In this document: piece after piece, positions 6,194 through 12,371 of the stretch
Numbering within the stretch: position 1 is the first letter of the stretch
Layout of the letters: the number at the start of each line of letters is the position of its first letter
NCBI GenBank assembly: GCA_902406135.1
Contig: CABPCX010000019.1
Location: 1 to 12,568 of the forward strand
Source of the DNA: an uncultured Eubacteriales bacterium
GTDB lineage: Bacteria > Bacillota > Clostridia > Lachnospirales > Anaerotignaceae
Length of the DNA: 12,568 nucleotides
Direction of reading: 5' to 3'
Position numbers and translations under genes: made by a program
The notes under the pieces: generated by a model
Database searches by the model: none
What the model was told of the DNA's origin: nothing
The model's input: the letters and a program-made list of their open reading frames with translations, nothing else

Positions 6194-6260
6194 AAAGCCG
6201 GCGTTATGCGACTTACGCTGCTTACGCTACTCCATGCAAGCGTCGCATTCAGCTGGCTTT
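6194..6260. other. Long imperfect inverted repeat in the CD3324-gene leader
   Basis: The 19-base arms 6194-6212 and 6242-6260 are complementary at 15 of 19 positions (end blocks AAAGCC/GGCTTT and ATGCGAC/GTCGCAT are perfect). The 29-base interior contains a direct repeat TTACGCTGC/TTACGCTAC (6213-6230) and a nested GCTT/AAGC pair. On the minus strand it lies between the promoter and the gene start, ending about 40 bases before the ATG. It is not followed by a T-tract, so it is not a plain terminator. It may be a cis-regulatory RNA structure. Confidence 0.55.
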
Positions 6261-6289
6261 GCACGGAGACAATCTTCGTTGAGTTTCAT
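6227..6289 (-). CDS. Possible 20-residue leader peptide
   Basis: ATG at 6289 opens a 20-codon frame ending at TAG (6229-6227) inside the transcribed leader of the CD3324-family gene. The peptide begins MKLNEDC and ends ECDACME, with three cysteines. A weak Shine-Dalgarno-like AGAAGTGG lies 4 bases upstream. Its 3' half overlaps one arm of the leader hairpin, as in translation-coupled attenuators. It is short enough to occur by chance, so confidence is low. Confidence 0.25.
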   Translation of the reverse strand: MKLNEDCLRAKPAECDACME

Positions 6290-6320
6290 AAAACCACTTC
6301 TTTTCCGTTTGATAAAATAA

Positions 6321-6349
6321 ATTATACCACCATAACGGACGCAGCTCAA
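6321..6349 (-). promoter_or_regulatory. Strong promoter of the CD3324-family gene
   Basis: On the minus strand, TTGAGC (6349-6344) and TATAAT (6326-6321) are 17 bases apart. The -10 is preceded by TGG (extended -10). The predicted start is near 6314, giving a leader of about 160 bases. Confidence 0.7.
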
Positions 6350-6368
6350 TAAATCAGATAAACAGAAA

Positions 6369-6396
6369 AAGACGGTATGTGGGGGCATACCGTCGA
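6369..6396. terminator. Hairpin, probable terminator of trxA on the minus strand
   Basis: GACGGTATG (6371-6379) pairs perfectly with CATACCGTC (6386-6394) around TGGGGG. On the minus strand it is followed by TTTTTCTGTTT, a usable T-tract, and would end trxA transcripts after a ~170-base 3' region. On the plus strand it is followed by GAATTTTT and lies just before the ribosome binding site of the small ORF at 6420, where it could instead be a leader hairpin. Confidence 0.65.
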
Positions 6397-6419
6397 ATTT
6401 TTAAAAGGGGGATTTATTC

Positions 6420-6575
6420 ATGAATATAAATGTCTTTAGTATTAAGACCTTTTCAGGCCCTTTTAGTTTTAATCCTTATTTATCTGTACTGATTTTTATT
6501 AGTTACTGTTTGCTTTTATTGATCCTTATTTTGATGTTTTTAAAATCTTTAATGGGGTTTATATTACTTTCCTAA
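6420..6575 (+). CDS. Putative 51-residue hydrophobic small protein
   Basis: An ORF too short for usual cut-offs. It begins MNINVFSIKTFSG and has one long hydrophobic segment (about residues 20-40, LSVLIFISYCLLLLILILMF), then LKSLMGFILLS. A single membrane helix is expected, with a mostly neutral N-terminus. Support for translation is AAAAGGGGG, which can pair with the anti-Shine-Dalgarno using one G-U pair, placed 8 bases before the ATG. The T-rich coding strand means hydrophobic codons would also arise by chance. It is convergent with trxA and overlaps its last 12 bases. The promoter is uncertain (TTGATA at 6309, CATAAC at 6331, 16 bases apart). In size and character it resembles small membrane peptides, including type I toxins, but I recognise no family. 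Confidence 0.4.
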   Translation: MNINVFSIKTFSGPFSFNPYLSVLIFISYCLLLLILILMFLKSLMGFILLS

Positions 6576-6875
6576 CATTTTGAGGATGCTTTCCTTGGGA
6601 ACCGCACCTACAATTCTGTTTACTTCCTTGCCGCCGCTTACGGCTACAAGAGTGGGGATACTCATAACACCGAAGGCTGAAGCAAGTTCCTGCTGTTCGT
6701 CTACATTTACCTTTCCGACTTTGATATCGGGGTTTTCCGCTGCGACCATATCTACTACGGGTGAAACCATTCTGCAGGGTCCGCACCAGGCTGCCCAGAA
6801 ATCAAGGAGTACGGGTTTATCTGATTCAAGTATTTCTTTTTTGAAGTTTTCTTTTGTTATTTTTAAAGCTGTCAT
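6564..6875 (-). CDS. trxA: Thioredoxin
   Basis: 103 residues, a complete single-domain thioredoxin. It reduces disulfides of cytoplasmic proteins and is itself recycled by TrxB. The active site WCGPC has C31 and C34 within LDFWAAWCGPCRM, and the cis-proline motif SIPT has P74. The fold elements KVGKVNVDEQQELA and the C-terminal helix are all present, and length is normal. The ATG at 6875 has AAAGGAGAG about 8 bases upstream. It is a single-gene unit, about 5 kb from trxB, divergent from the polyamine operon. Its promoter region carries the same 17-base palindromic motif as ferredoxin-trxB at the same distance from the -10, so both are probably controlled by the Crp/Fnr-like protein encoded at 1925-2584. 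Confidence 0.97.
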   Translation of the reverse strand: MTALKITKENFKKEILESDKPVLLDFWAAWCGPCRMVSPVVDMVAAENPDIKVGKVNVDEQQELASAFGVMSIPTLVAVSGGKEVNRIVGAVPKESILKMLGK

Positions 6876-6932
6876 TGCTATCTCTCCTTTTCTCTTAGTG
6901 TCCGTTTGGACTTTGTTTTCTTTTATGGCTTT

Positions 6933-6938
6933 ATAATA
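6933..6938 (-). promoter_or_regulatory. Candidate -10 element of trxA
   Basis: On the minus strand this reads TATTAT (an overlapping TATATT lies two bases upstream). There is no recognisable -35 at 17 bases; that region is occupied by the palindrome, as expected when an activator replaces the -35 contact. Confidence 0.5.
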
Positions 6939-6958
6939 TACTAAAATTTGTATAAGTT

Positions 6959-6975
6959 CAGTGACAGTGTCACAT
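6959..6975. promoter_or_regulatory. Candidate Crp/Fnr-type operator, trxA side
   Basis: CAGTGACAGTGTCACAT contains the perfect inverted repeat GTGAC-AGT-GTCAC (6961-6973). Only the spacer and the inner Y/R pair differ from the copy at 1851-1867. The centre (6967) is 29 bases upstream of the minus-strand -10-like TATTAT (6938-6933), i.e. near -41, the position of class II CRP/Fnr activation. Confidence 0.68.
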
Positions 6976-7032
6976 AACTTTTTGTTTAATCATATGAAAA
7001 GTTTAATAAATCGAATTTTTTATTTAATATAC

Positions 7033-7060
7033 TTGCAATCGTCGAAAAATATTGTATAAT
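7033..7060 (+). promoter_or_regulatory. Promoter of the xre-potABCD operon
   Basis: TTGCAA (7033-7038) and a consensus TATAAT (7055-7060) are separated by 16 bases. The start near 7067 leaves a leader of about 50 bases with AAAGGAG 7 bases before the ATG at 7118. GTTTAGT repeats at 7069 and 7091 lie at and just downstream of the start site. Confidence 0.7.
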
Positions 7061-7117
7061 GTAATTCGGTTTAGTGTTAGTAATAGTTTTGTTTAGTATT
7101 TATAAAGGAGCGTTAAT

Positions 7118-7651
7118 ATGGATATCGGACACAAAATAAAGCAGCTCCGTATCCAGAACGGCCTCACTCTTGAAGAACTGGCAAGCAGAAGCGAACTTAC
7201 AAAAGGCTTTCTTTCACAGCTTGAGAGAAACCTGACTTCTCCGTCAATATCGACTTTGGAGGACATTCTGGAGGCACTGGGAAGCTCTTTATCTGATTTT
7301 TTCAAAGAGGAAAAAGACGAAAAGACCGTATTCCAGAAAAAAGACTTTTTCGTGGACGAGAGGGACGAATGCACCATAAACTGGATAGTTCCCAATACAC
7401 AGAAAAACGATATGGAGCCAATACTCATCGAGATACCACAGGGAGGAAAATCATTCAGCGTTAACCCCCATGGCGGTGAGGAGTTTGGATATGTTGTCGA
7501 CGGTACGGCAACTTTGGTAGTAGGTGAAAAAAGATATACGGTGAAAAAGGGAGAGACTTTCTATATGACGGGAAAGGATTTCCACTATATCGCCAACGAT
7601 AAAAAGACAACGGCAAAGATTATATGGGTATCGACACCCCCGCTTTTTTAG
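7118..7651 (+). CDS. XRE-cupin regulator of polyamine uptake
   Basis: 177 residues. The N-terminal helix-turn-helix (3-57) begins IGHKIKQLRIQNGLTLEELA, with SELTKGFLSQLERN as the recognition region. A short linker is followed by a C-terminal cupin_2 barrel (about 100-172) with NPHGGEEFGYVVDGT and VKKGETFYM. This is the PuuR-like architecture often found directly in front of polyamine transporter genes, where the cupin is thought to sense a small molecule. It is the first gene of the operon: potA starts 18 bases after its stop, with its own AGGAGG. The likely role is repression of its own operon when polyamines are abundant. The cupin metal-ligand set is incomplete (H118 and E122 are visible), so metal binding is uncertain. 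Repressor versus activator is inferred. Confidence 0.9.
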   Translation: MDIGHKIKQLRIQNGLTLEELASRSELTKGFLSQLERNLTSPSISTLEDILEALGSSLSDFFKEEKDEKTVFQKKDFFVDERDECTINWIVPNTQKNDMEPILIEIPQGGKSFSVNPHGGEEFGYVVDGTATLVVGEKRYTVKKGETFYMTGKDFHYIANDKKTTAKIIWVSTPPLF

Positions 7652-7669
7652 GAGTTTTAGGAGGACAGT

Positions 7670-9238
7670 ATGAATAAACTTATACAGTTCAAAAACATAG
7701 TCAAGGAATTTGACGGACAGATAGTGCTTAAGGGTATCAACCTTGATATTTACGAAAATGAGTTTGTAACGCTGCTTGGACCTTCAGGCTGCGGAAAGAC
7801 TACACTTTTAAGGATACTCGGAGGATTTCTCCGTCAGAATGAGGGACAGGTAATATTCGATAACGAAGATATATCCGATATTCCTCCCTATAAAAGAGAG
7901 CTCAACACCGTATTTCAGAAGTACGCGCTTTTCCCCCATATGAATGTTTATGACAACATCGCCTTCGGCCTTAAGATAAAGAAGGAGCCCAAGGATGTCA
8001 TCGAGCAGAAGGTAAACCGTATGCTGAAGCTTGTAGGTCTTGAGGACTACGGAAAAAGAAGCGTAACGGAAATGAGCGGCGGACAGCAGCAGCGTGTTGC
8101 CATTGCCAGAGCCCTTGTAAACGAACCTAAGGTACTTCTTCTTGACGAGCCCCTTGGAGCCCTTGACCTTAAGCTCAGAAAAGAGATGCAGCACGAGCTT
8201 AAGAAAATACAGCAGGAGGTCGGAATCACATTCATCTATGTTACCCACGACCAGGAAGAAGCCCTTACAATGTCAGATAAAATCGTTGTAATGAAAGAGG
8301 GAGAAATCCAGCAGATAGGAACTCCCACAGACATATATAACGAGCCCGTAAACGAATATGTAGCAAACTTCATAGGCGAAAGCAACATCATTGACGGTGT
8401 TATGATAAAGGACTATGAAGTAATGTTTGAAGATAAGAAATTTGAGTGTGTGGACTTCGGATTTGACGAAAACGAACCCGTACAGATAGTAATAAGACCC
8501 GAGGACTTGGACATCGTGGAAAAGAGCCAGGGAAAACTCAAGGGTGTTGTACGTTCTGTACTTTTCAAGGGTGTGCATTATGAGACAATAGTTGAGACCA
8601 AAAAAGGTACAACTATCACAGTAAAGATGCACGTATTTGACGAAAAGCCCGTTGTCAATGAGGAAGCGGGAGAAATGATGAGTGCCAATGACTTCGTGCT
8701 TGACGCCGAGGACGTTGAGGAACTCACAGACGCGGACATCATCGCCAGAGCATCGGCTCAGGCCTGGGACCCCCAGACAGACGAATATGTTTCCATATCA
8801 AAAATAGAGTATGAGATAAAGGCAGAAAAGGGTACATACCCCGTTACTTTCTATACTTCAGCGGGAACAAGCTTCACAGCCAAGATGATAGTCCTTGACC
8901 AGAACAGGGTTGCCAGCAGCGAGTATCAGGAAGAAATATATGCCGTTAATATATTCAAGTCCGTGGACGAGATAAAGGAAAGCATCGCCCTTGAAACAGA
9001 CCTTAAGACATGGGCAAACGCTTCCGCATGGAGCCTTGAGGACGGCTCGCCCGTAGAAATAACCAAGGTTGAATATAACTTTGATGCCGATAATATCGTC
9101 GCAGGAGAATACGAAGTAACCTTTGCCACAGAAGGCTATGAGTATAAAGTCGACACAACGGATAAATATGAAGTAGGGGACGAGGTAGGCCTTACCTTTA
9201 CACCCGAGGACATACACGTTATGTCCGTTAACGGCTGA
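7670..9238 (+). CDS. potA: Spermidine/putrescine ABC transporter ATPase with inserted repeats in its TOBE domain
   Basis: The cytoplasmic ATP-hydrolysing subunit of the PotABCD polyamine importer. Residues 1-240 are a complete nucleotide-binding domain: Walker A GPSGCGKT (37-44), Q-loop Q83, signature SGGQQQR (136-142), Walker B LLLDEP (156-161), switch H193. The TOBE domain opens with [10 protein letters not shown] (274-283) and [18 protein letters not shown], and closes with [19 protein letters not shown] (500-518). Between about 327 and 498 lie some 170 extra residues, making the protein 522 long against about 350-380 in the family. The extra part holds two related units (about 338-410 and 421-497), each with an A-x-A-x-A-W block and a beta-rich TYPVTF-like or EYEVTF-like strand, like bacterial Ig-type repeats. 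The frame is unbroken and the codon usage matches. AGGAGG precedes the ATG; potB begins 2 bases after the stop. Confidence 0.93.
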   Translation: MNKLIQFKNIVKEFDGQIVLKGINLDIYENEFVTLLGPSGCGKTTLLRILGGFLRQNEGQVIFDNEDISDIPPYKRELNTVFQKYALFPHMNVYDNIAFGLKIKKEPKDVIEQKVNRMLKLVGLEDYGKRSVTEMSGGQQQRVAIARALVNEPKVLLLDEPLGALDLKLRKEMQHELKKIQQEVGITFIYVTHDQEEALTMSDKIVVMKEGEIQQIGTPTDIYNEPVNEYVANFIGESNIIDGVMIKDYEVMFEDKKFECVDFGFDENEPVQIVIRPEDLDIVEKSQGKLKGVVRSVLFKGVHYETIVETKKGTTITVKMHVFDEKPVVNEEAGEMMSANDFVLDAEDVEELTDADIIARASAQAWDPQTDEYVSISKIEYEIKAEKGTYPVTFYTSAGTSFTAKMIVLDQNRVASSEYQEEIYAVNIFKSVDEIKESIALETDLKTWANASAWSLEDGSPVEITKVEYNFDADNIVAGEYEVTFATEGYEYKVDTTDKYEVGDEVGLTFTPEDIHVMSVNG

Positions 9239-9240
9239 AA

Positions 9241-10083
9241 ATGAACCATTTCAGAAAGATGGCATATCCATATGTGGCATGGATATCCGTAATGGTCGTA
9301 GCACCCATGCTTTTGATAGTTATGTACGCTTTCATAGAGCAGGGAAACGACGTAACAACATTCAGATTTACACTGTCTAACTTCACAAGATTTTTCAGCG
9401 ACAGCGTATACACCGACGTACTTTACCGCTCACTCTATGTGGCGCTGTTAACAACGGTGATATGTCTTATAATAGGCTACCCCACGGCATATATAATCGC
9501 CATGGCAAAGCCTAAAAATAAGGCGGCTCTTGTACTGCTTATAACATTCCCCACATGGATAAATATGCTCGTAAGAACATACGCATGGCTTGGAATACTT
9601 CAGGATAACGGGGTAATAAATTCTTTCCTGGTGCTCTTTGGCGTAGGACCCATAAAAATGATATATACGGATTTTGCGGTAATACTGGGAATGGTATATA
9701 ACTTTGTGCCCTTTATGATACTTCAGATATATTCATCTCTGGATAAGATGGATAAAAGCTATCTTGAGGCAGCCAGCGACCTGGGAGCCAATAAGGTGCA
9801 GTCATTCTTGAAGGTTACACTGCCCATGAGCCTTCCCGGCGTCATAAGCGGTATAACCCTCGTATTCCTTCCTGCCGTATCAAGCTTCTTTATACCAAAG
9901 CTTCTTGGCGGAGGACAGTACGTGCTTATCGGAAACGTTATCGAGACCCAGTTCCTGACAGCGGGAGACTGGAGCTTCGGAAGTGCCATTTCCCTTATAA
10001 TGGCCATAATAATAATGGTTTCTCTCTATATTACCAGAAAGCTGGATACTGACCCGGCTGAGGCGAAGGGAGGAAGATTGTAA
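9241..10083 (+). CDS. potB: Spermidine/putrescine ABC transporter permease PotB
   Basis: 280 residues, one of the two membrane permeases of the polyamine importer. Hydrophobic segments fit six membrane helices. The cytoplasmic EAA loop that couples to the ATPase is clear at about 176-200 (EAASDLGANKVQSFLKVTLP). An early YPTAY motif and a TFPTWINMLVRTYAW segment are typical of PotB. The start lies 2 bases after the potA stop and has no convincing Shine-Dalgarno (CGGCTGAAA precedes it), so translation probably depends on coupling to potA. The stop codon TAA overlaps the potC ATG by one base (TAATG). Confidence 0.95.
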   Translation: MNHFRKMAYPYVAWISVMVVAPMLLIVMYAFIEQGNDVTTFRFTLSNFTRFFSDSVYTDVLYRSLYVALLTTVICLIIGYPTAYIIAMAKPKNKAALVLLITFPTWINMLVRTYAWLGILQDNGVINSFLVLFGVGPIKMIYTDFAVILGMVYNFVPFMILQIYSSLDKMDKSYLEAASDLGANKVQSFLKVTLPMSLPGVISGITLVFLPAVSSFFIPKLLGGGQYVLIGNVIETQFLTAGDWSFGSAISLIMAIIIMVSLYITRKLDTDPAEAKGGRL

Positions 10084-10877
10084 TGAAAGAAAAGAAAAAA
10101 ATAGGCTCAAAAATATTTATGATACTTATGATGATATTTTTCTATGCGCCTATCGTTTATATAATTATCTTTTCGTTTAACAGCTCCCGTTCGCTTACGA
10201 ACTTTGACGGATTTTCGTTAAGATGGTACGAAAAGATGTTCAATGACAGGACAATGATGGAATCCGTTGTATATACCATAGTCATTGCGGTGCTTTCAAC
10301 AATAATTTCAACGGTTGTGGGAACAATAACTTCAATCGGTCTGTCAAAATCCAGGCCGGTGCTTAAGAAAACCGTAGAGCAGATAAATAACTTCCCCATA
10401 ATGAATCCGGAGATAGTTACTGCCATCGGACTTTTGATGTTCTTCAGCGCCCTTGGCGTTAAAAAAGGTTTCGGAACACTGCTTTTAGCCCACGTTATGT
10501 TCTGTATACCCTATGTTATGCTTTCGGTAACGCCAAAGCTCCGCTCGCTGGACCCCAATCTGGCGGATGCGGCCATGGACCTGGGTGCAACTCCCTGGCA
10601 GGCGCTTACTAAGGTCATAGTTCCCCAGGTAATGCCCGGTATCATATCCGGTGCGCTTATCGCATTCACTATGTCCTTTGATGACTTCGTTATTTCTTAC
10701 TTTGTAACAGGAAACGGAGTAAGCAATATATCAATACTTGTATATACCATGAGCAAGCGTATTAACCCTTCAATAAATGCGCTGTCGACTCTTGTTATAT
10801 TTATAATTACGGTTGTACTTATCATAGTCAACATAATACCAATTTTAAAAGAGAAAAAGGAGAAGAAAACAGCATGA
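10083..10877 (+). CDS. potC: Spermidine/putrescine ABC transporter permease PotC
   Basis: 264 residues, the second permease. A short basic N-terminus (MKEKKKIGSK) precedes the first helix with FYAPIVYIIIFSFN, characteristic of PotC. About six membrane helices are seen. The EAA loop is at about 161-186 (ADAAMDLGATPWQALTKVIVPQ), followed by GALIAFTMSFDDFVISYF, also typical. GGGAGG in the end of potB serves as its ribosome binding site. The start overlaps the potB stop by one base, and the end overlaps the potD ATG by four (ATGA). This tight coupling indicates balanced production of the transporter parts. Confidence 0.95.
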   Translation: MKEKKKIGSKIFMILMMIFFYAPIVYIIIFSFNSSRSLTNFDGFSLRWYEKMFNDRTMMESVVYTIVIAVLSTIISTVVGTITSIGLSKSRPVLKKTVEQINNFPIMNPEIVTAIGLLMFFSALGVKKGFGTLLLAHVMFCIPYVMLSVTPKLRSLDPNLADAAMDLGATPWQALTKVIVPQVMPGIISGALIAFTMSFDDFVISYFVTGNGVSNISILVYTMSKRINPSINALSTLVIFIITVVLIIVNIIPILKEKKEKKTA

Positions 10878-11944
10878 AAAAGATTTTACCCATCGCATTA
10901 AGCGCACTGCTTATGCTCTCAGGATGCGGCTCATCATCATCAGCCGTTGAAGATCCCGTAGAAAAATACGGTTCTGACACACTCAAGTTATTTACTTGGG
11001 GCGAGTATCTTGGAGAAAACGTTATCAGCAATTTTGAGAAACAGTACGGCGTTGACGTTATCGTTGAGTACTTTGACTCAAATGAGATGATGTTTACTAA
11101 GCTTCAGGGCGGAGATTCTTATGACGTTATCGTTCCTTCTGACTATATGATTCAGAGACTTATATCAGAAGATATGCTTCAGCCTATAGATAAGTCACTT
11201 ATCCCCAATATGGACGTGCTTACAGACGGTGTTAAAAATCTTGCATACGATCCCGAAAACGAATACTCAGTACCTTATTTCTGGGGAACAGTAGGTCTTG
11301 TATATAATACACAGAACGTTCCCAAGGAACTCATTGAGGAACAGGGATACAGCATCCTTAAAAATACAGACTACGCAGGAAAAATCTATATGTATGACTC
11401 AGAGAGAGACTCATTCATGGTTGCTCTTAAGTCTCTTGGATATTCAATGAATACAGAGGACGACGCTGAGATTGAGGAAGCATACAACTGGCTTCTTGAG
11501 CTCAACAACACAATGGACCCTGCTTATGTAACAGACGAAGTTATCGACAATATGATGAACGGCACAAAGGATATCGCAGTTGTATACAGCGGTGACGCTG
11601 CAGTTATCCTTGATGAGAACCCTGATATGGACTTCTATATGCCTACAGAGGGTACAAACGTATGGTGCGACGCAATGTGCATACCTGCAAACGCAGAAAG
11701 CCCTGCCCTTGCCCATGAGTTCATCAACTATATGCTTTCATACGATGCAGCATACGACAATACAGTAACAGTAGGCTATGCCTCAACAAACGATCAGGTG
11801 CTTAAAGAAGTTGCTGAAAACGAATACGCTGGAAACTCAGCATACCTTCCCAGGGAAAACTACGAGAAAGACGAAGTTTTCGTTGATAACGAGGTAATGA
11901 GACAGAAACTCAGCCAGCTCTGGCTCAAAGTTAAGGCTCAGTAA
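10874..11944 (+). CDS. potD: Spermidine/putrescine-binding lipoprotein PotD
   Basis: 356 residues, the extracellular substrate-binding component, anchored by a lipid. The signal peptide MKKILPIALSALLML ends in the lipobox LSGC (C18), followed by a serine linker. The mature domain begins DTLKLFTWGEYL. Positions corresponding to the E. coli PotD polyamine pocket are recognisable: W42 and Y45 (TWGEY), S89 and Y91 (PSDY), acidic residues around D175-D179 (YDSERD), Y238, W264 with D266 (VWCDA), and Y302 (GYASTN). One pocket aromatic appears changed from Trp to Tyr (238), so spermidine versus putrescine preference cannot be called. AAAGGAG precedes the ATG inside the end of potC. It is the last gene of the operon, with a strong terminator 20 bases after the stop. 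Confidence 0.95.
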   Translation: MKKILPIALSALLMLSGCGSSSSAVEDPVEKYGSDTLKLFTWGEYLGENVISNFEKQYGVDVIVEYFDSNEMMFTKLQGGDSYDVIVPSDYMIQRLISEDMLQPIDKSLIPNMDVLTDGVKNLAYDPENEYSVPYFWGTVGLVYNTQNVPKELIEEQGYSILKNTDYAGKIYMYDSERDSFMVALKSLGYSMNTEDDAEIEEAYNWLLELNNTMDPAYVTDEVIDNMMNGTKDIAVVYSGDAAVILDENPDMDFYMPTEGTNVWCDAMCIPANAESPALAHEFINYMLSYDAAYDNTVTVGYASTNDQVLKEVAENEYAGNSAYLPRENYEKDEVFVDNEVMRQKLSQLWLKVKAQ

Positions 11945-11960
11945 TTAAAATAAAAAACAT

Positions 11961-11992
11961 AAAGGCCTCCGGTATATGCCGGAGGCTTTTTT
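11961..11992 (+). terminator. Terminator of the polyamine operon
   Basis: GCCTCCGG (11965-11972) pairs with CCGGAGGC (11979-11986) around TATATG, followed by TTTTTT. An A-rich run precedes it. Confidence 0.93.
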
Positions 11993-12004
11993 ATATATTT
12001 AGAG

Positions 12005-12034
12005 TATACAGGGTCTCTTTAGATATGATAAAAT
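12005..12034 (+). promoter_or_regulatory. Candidate promoter of the small membrane protein gene
   Basis: TATACA (12005-12010) and TAAAAT (12029-12034) are separated by 18 bases. The -10 is preceded by TGA (extended -10). The leader would be about 40 bases. Confidence 0.45.
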
Positions 12035-12079
12035 TACGGTATGGAATATATTGTAATGGGAGTTTTAAGGAGGGGCGTT

Positions 12080-12322
12080 ATGAAAAAGAAAAAATTACTG
12101 ATATATAAAATACTTCTTCTGCTGTCTTTTCCTATAGCGGTCGTTTTGAAAAGTATTTTTGAGCTTTTTCTTATGCCGTTATATTATGTTTCCGGAGGAA
12201 ATATTTCCGTCTGGGATATTGATGAAAATGCAGCGGTTGTAATTATCGGTTTGTCCTTTATGGCATTCTGCCTTGTATCTATTTATCAGATAATAAAAAA
12301 GGAAAAAGACGAAGAATTGTAG
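12080..12322 (+). CDS. Small two-helix membrane protein of unknown function
   Basis: 80 residues, family not recognised. A basic N-terminus (MKKKKLLIYK) leads into a first hydrophobic segment (about 8-40), a short polar stretch with GGNISVWDIDENA, a second hydrophobic segment (about 51-69), and a charged tail KKEKDEEL. This predicts two membrane helices with both ends in the cytoplasm. The ATG at 12080 is chosen because AAGGAGG lies 6 bases upstream; the in-frame ATG at 12041 has no ribosome binding site and would add a hydrophilic stretch that includes the ribosome binding site. It stands alone between two strong terminators. No catalytic motif is visible. Confidence 0.75.
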   Translation: MKKKKLLIYKILLLLSFPIAVVLKSIFELFLMPLYYVSGGNISVWDIDENAAVVIIGLSFMAFCLVSIYQIIKKEKDEEL

Positions 12323-12330
12323 AGTAAATA

Positions 12331-12371
12331 AAATAAGAGGCGGAGGGTATTTCCCTCCGCCTTATTTTTTT
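12331..12371. terminator. Bidirectional terminator
   Basis: GGCGGAGGG (12339-12347) pairs with CCCTCCGCC (12353-12361) around TATTT, extended by AATAA/TTATT. T-tracts occur on both strands (TTATTTTTTT on plus, TTATTTTATTT on minus). Genes converge on it from both sides (stops at 12322 and 12370). Confidence 0.9.

Noticed and set aside
6154..6264. Upstream extension of the CD3324-family frame to a GTG at 6264
   Set aside because: No ribosome binding site precedes the GTG, the added sequence falls in a hairpin region, and GGAGG before the ATG at 6153 gives the family-typical MKY start.
6976..7003. Inverted repeat AACTTTT...AAAAGTT between trxA and the polyamine operon
   Set aside because: Seven A/T-rich bases per arm in a very AT-rich stretch is within chance expectation; it has no T-tract or promoter relation.
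8273..9217. Minus-strand ORFs over potA
   Set aside because: Low-complexity, Y/F/V-rich shadow frames opposite a strongly coding strand; no start signals.
10083..10877. CRISPR arrays, tRNA or rRNA genes, and mobile elements anywhere in the window
   Set aside because: No regularly spaced repeats, cloverleaf-like or rRNA-like sequence, transposase, integrase or terminal repeats were seen. The pot genes checked here and the others are ordinary chromosomal genes.
12041..12079. Start of the small membrane protein at 12041
   Set aside because: No Shine-Dalgarno before it, while AAGGAGG directly precedes the ATG at 12080.
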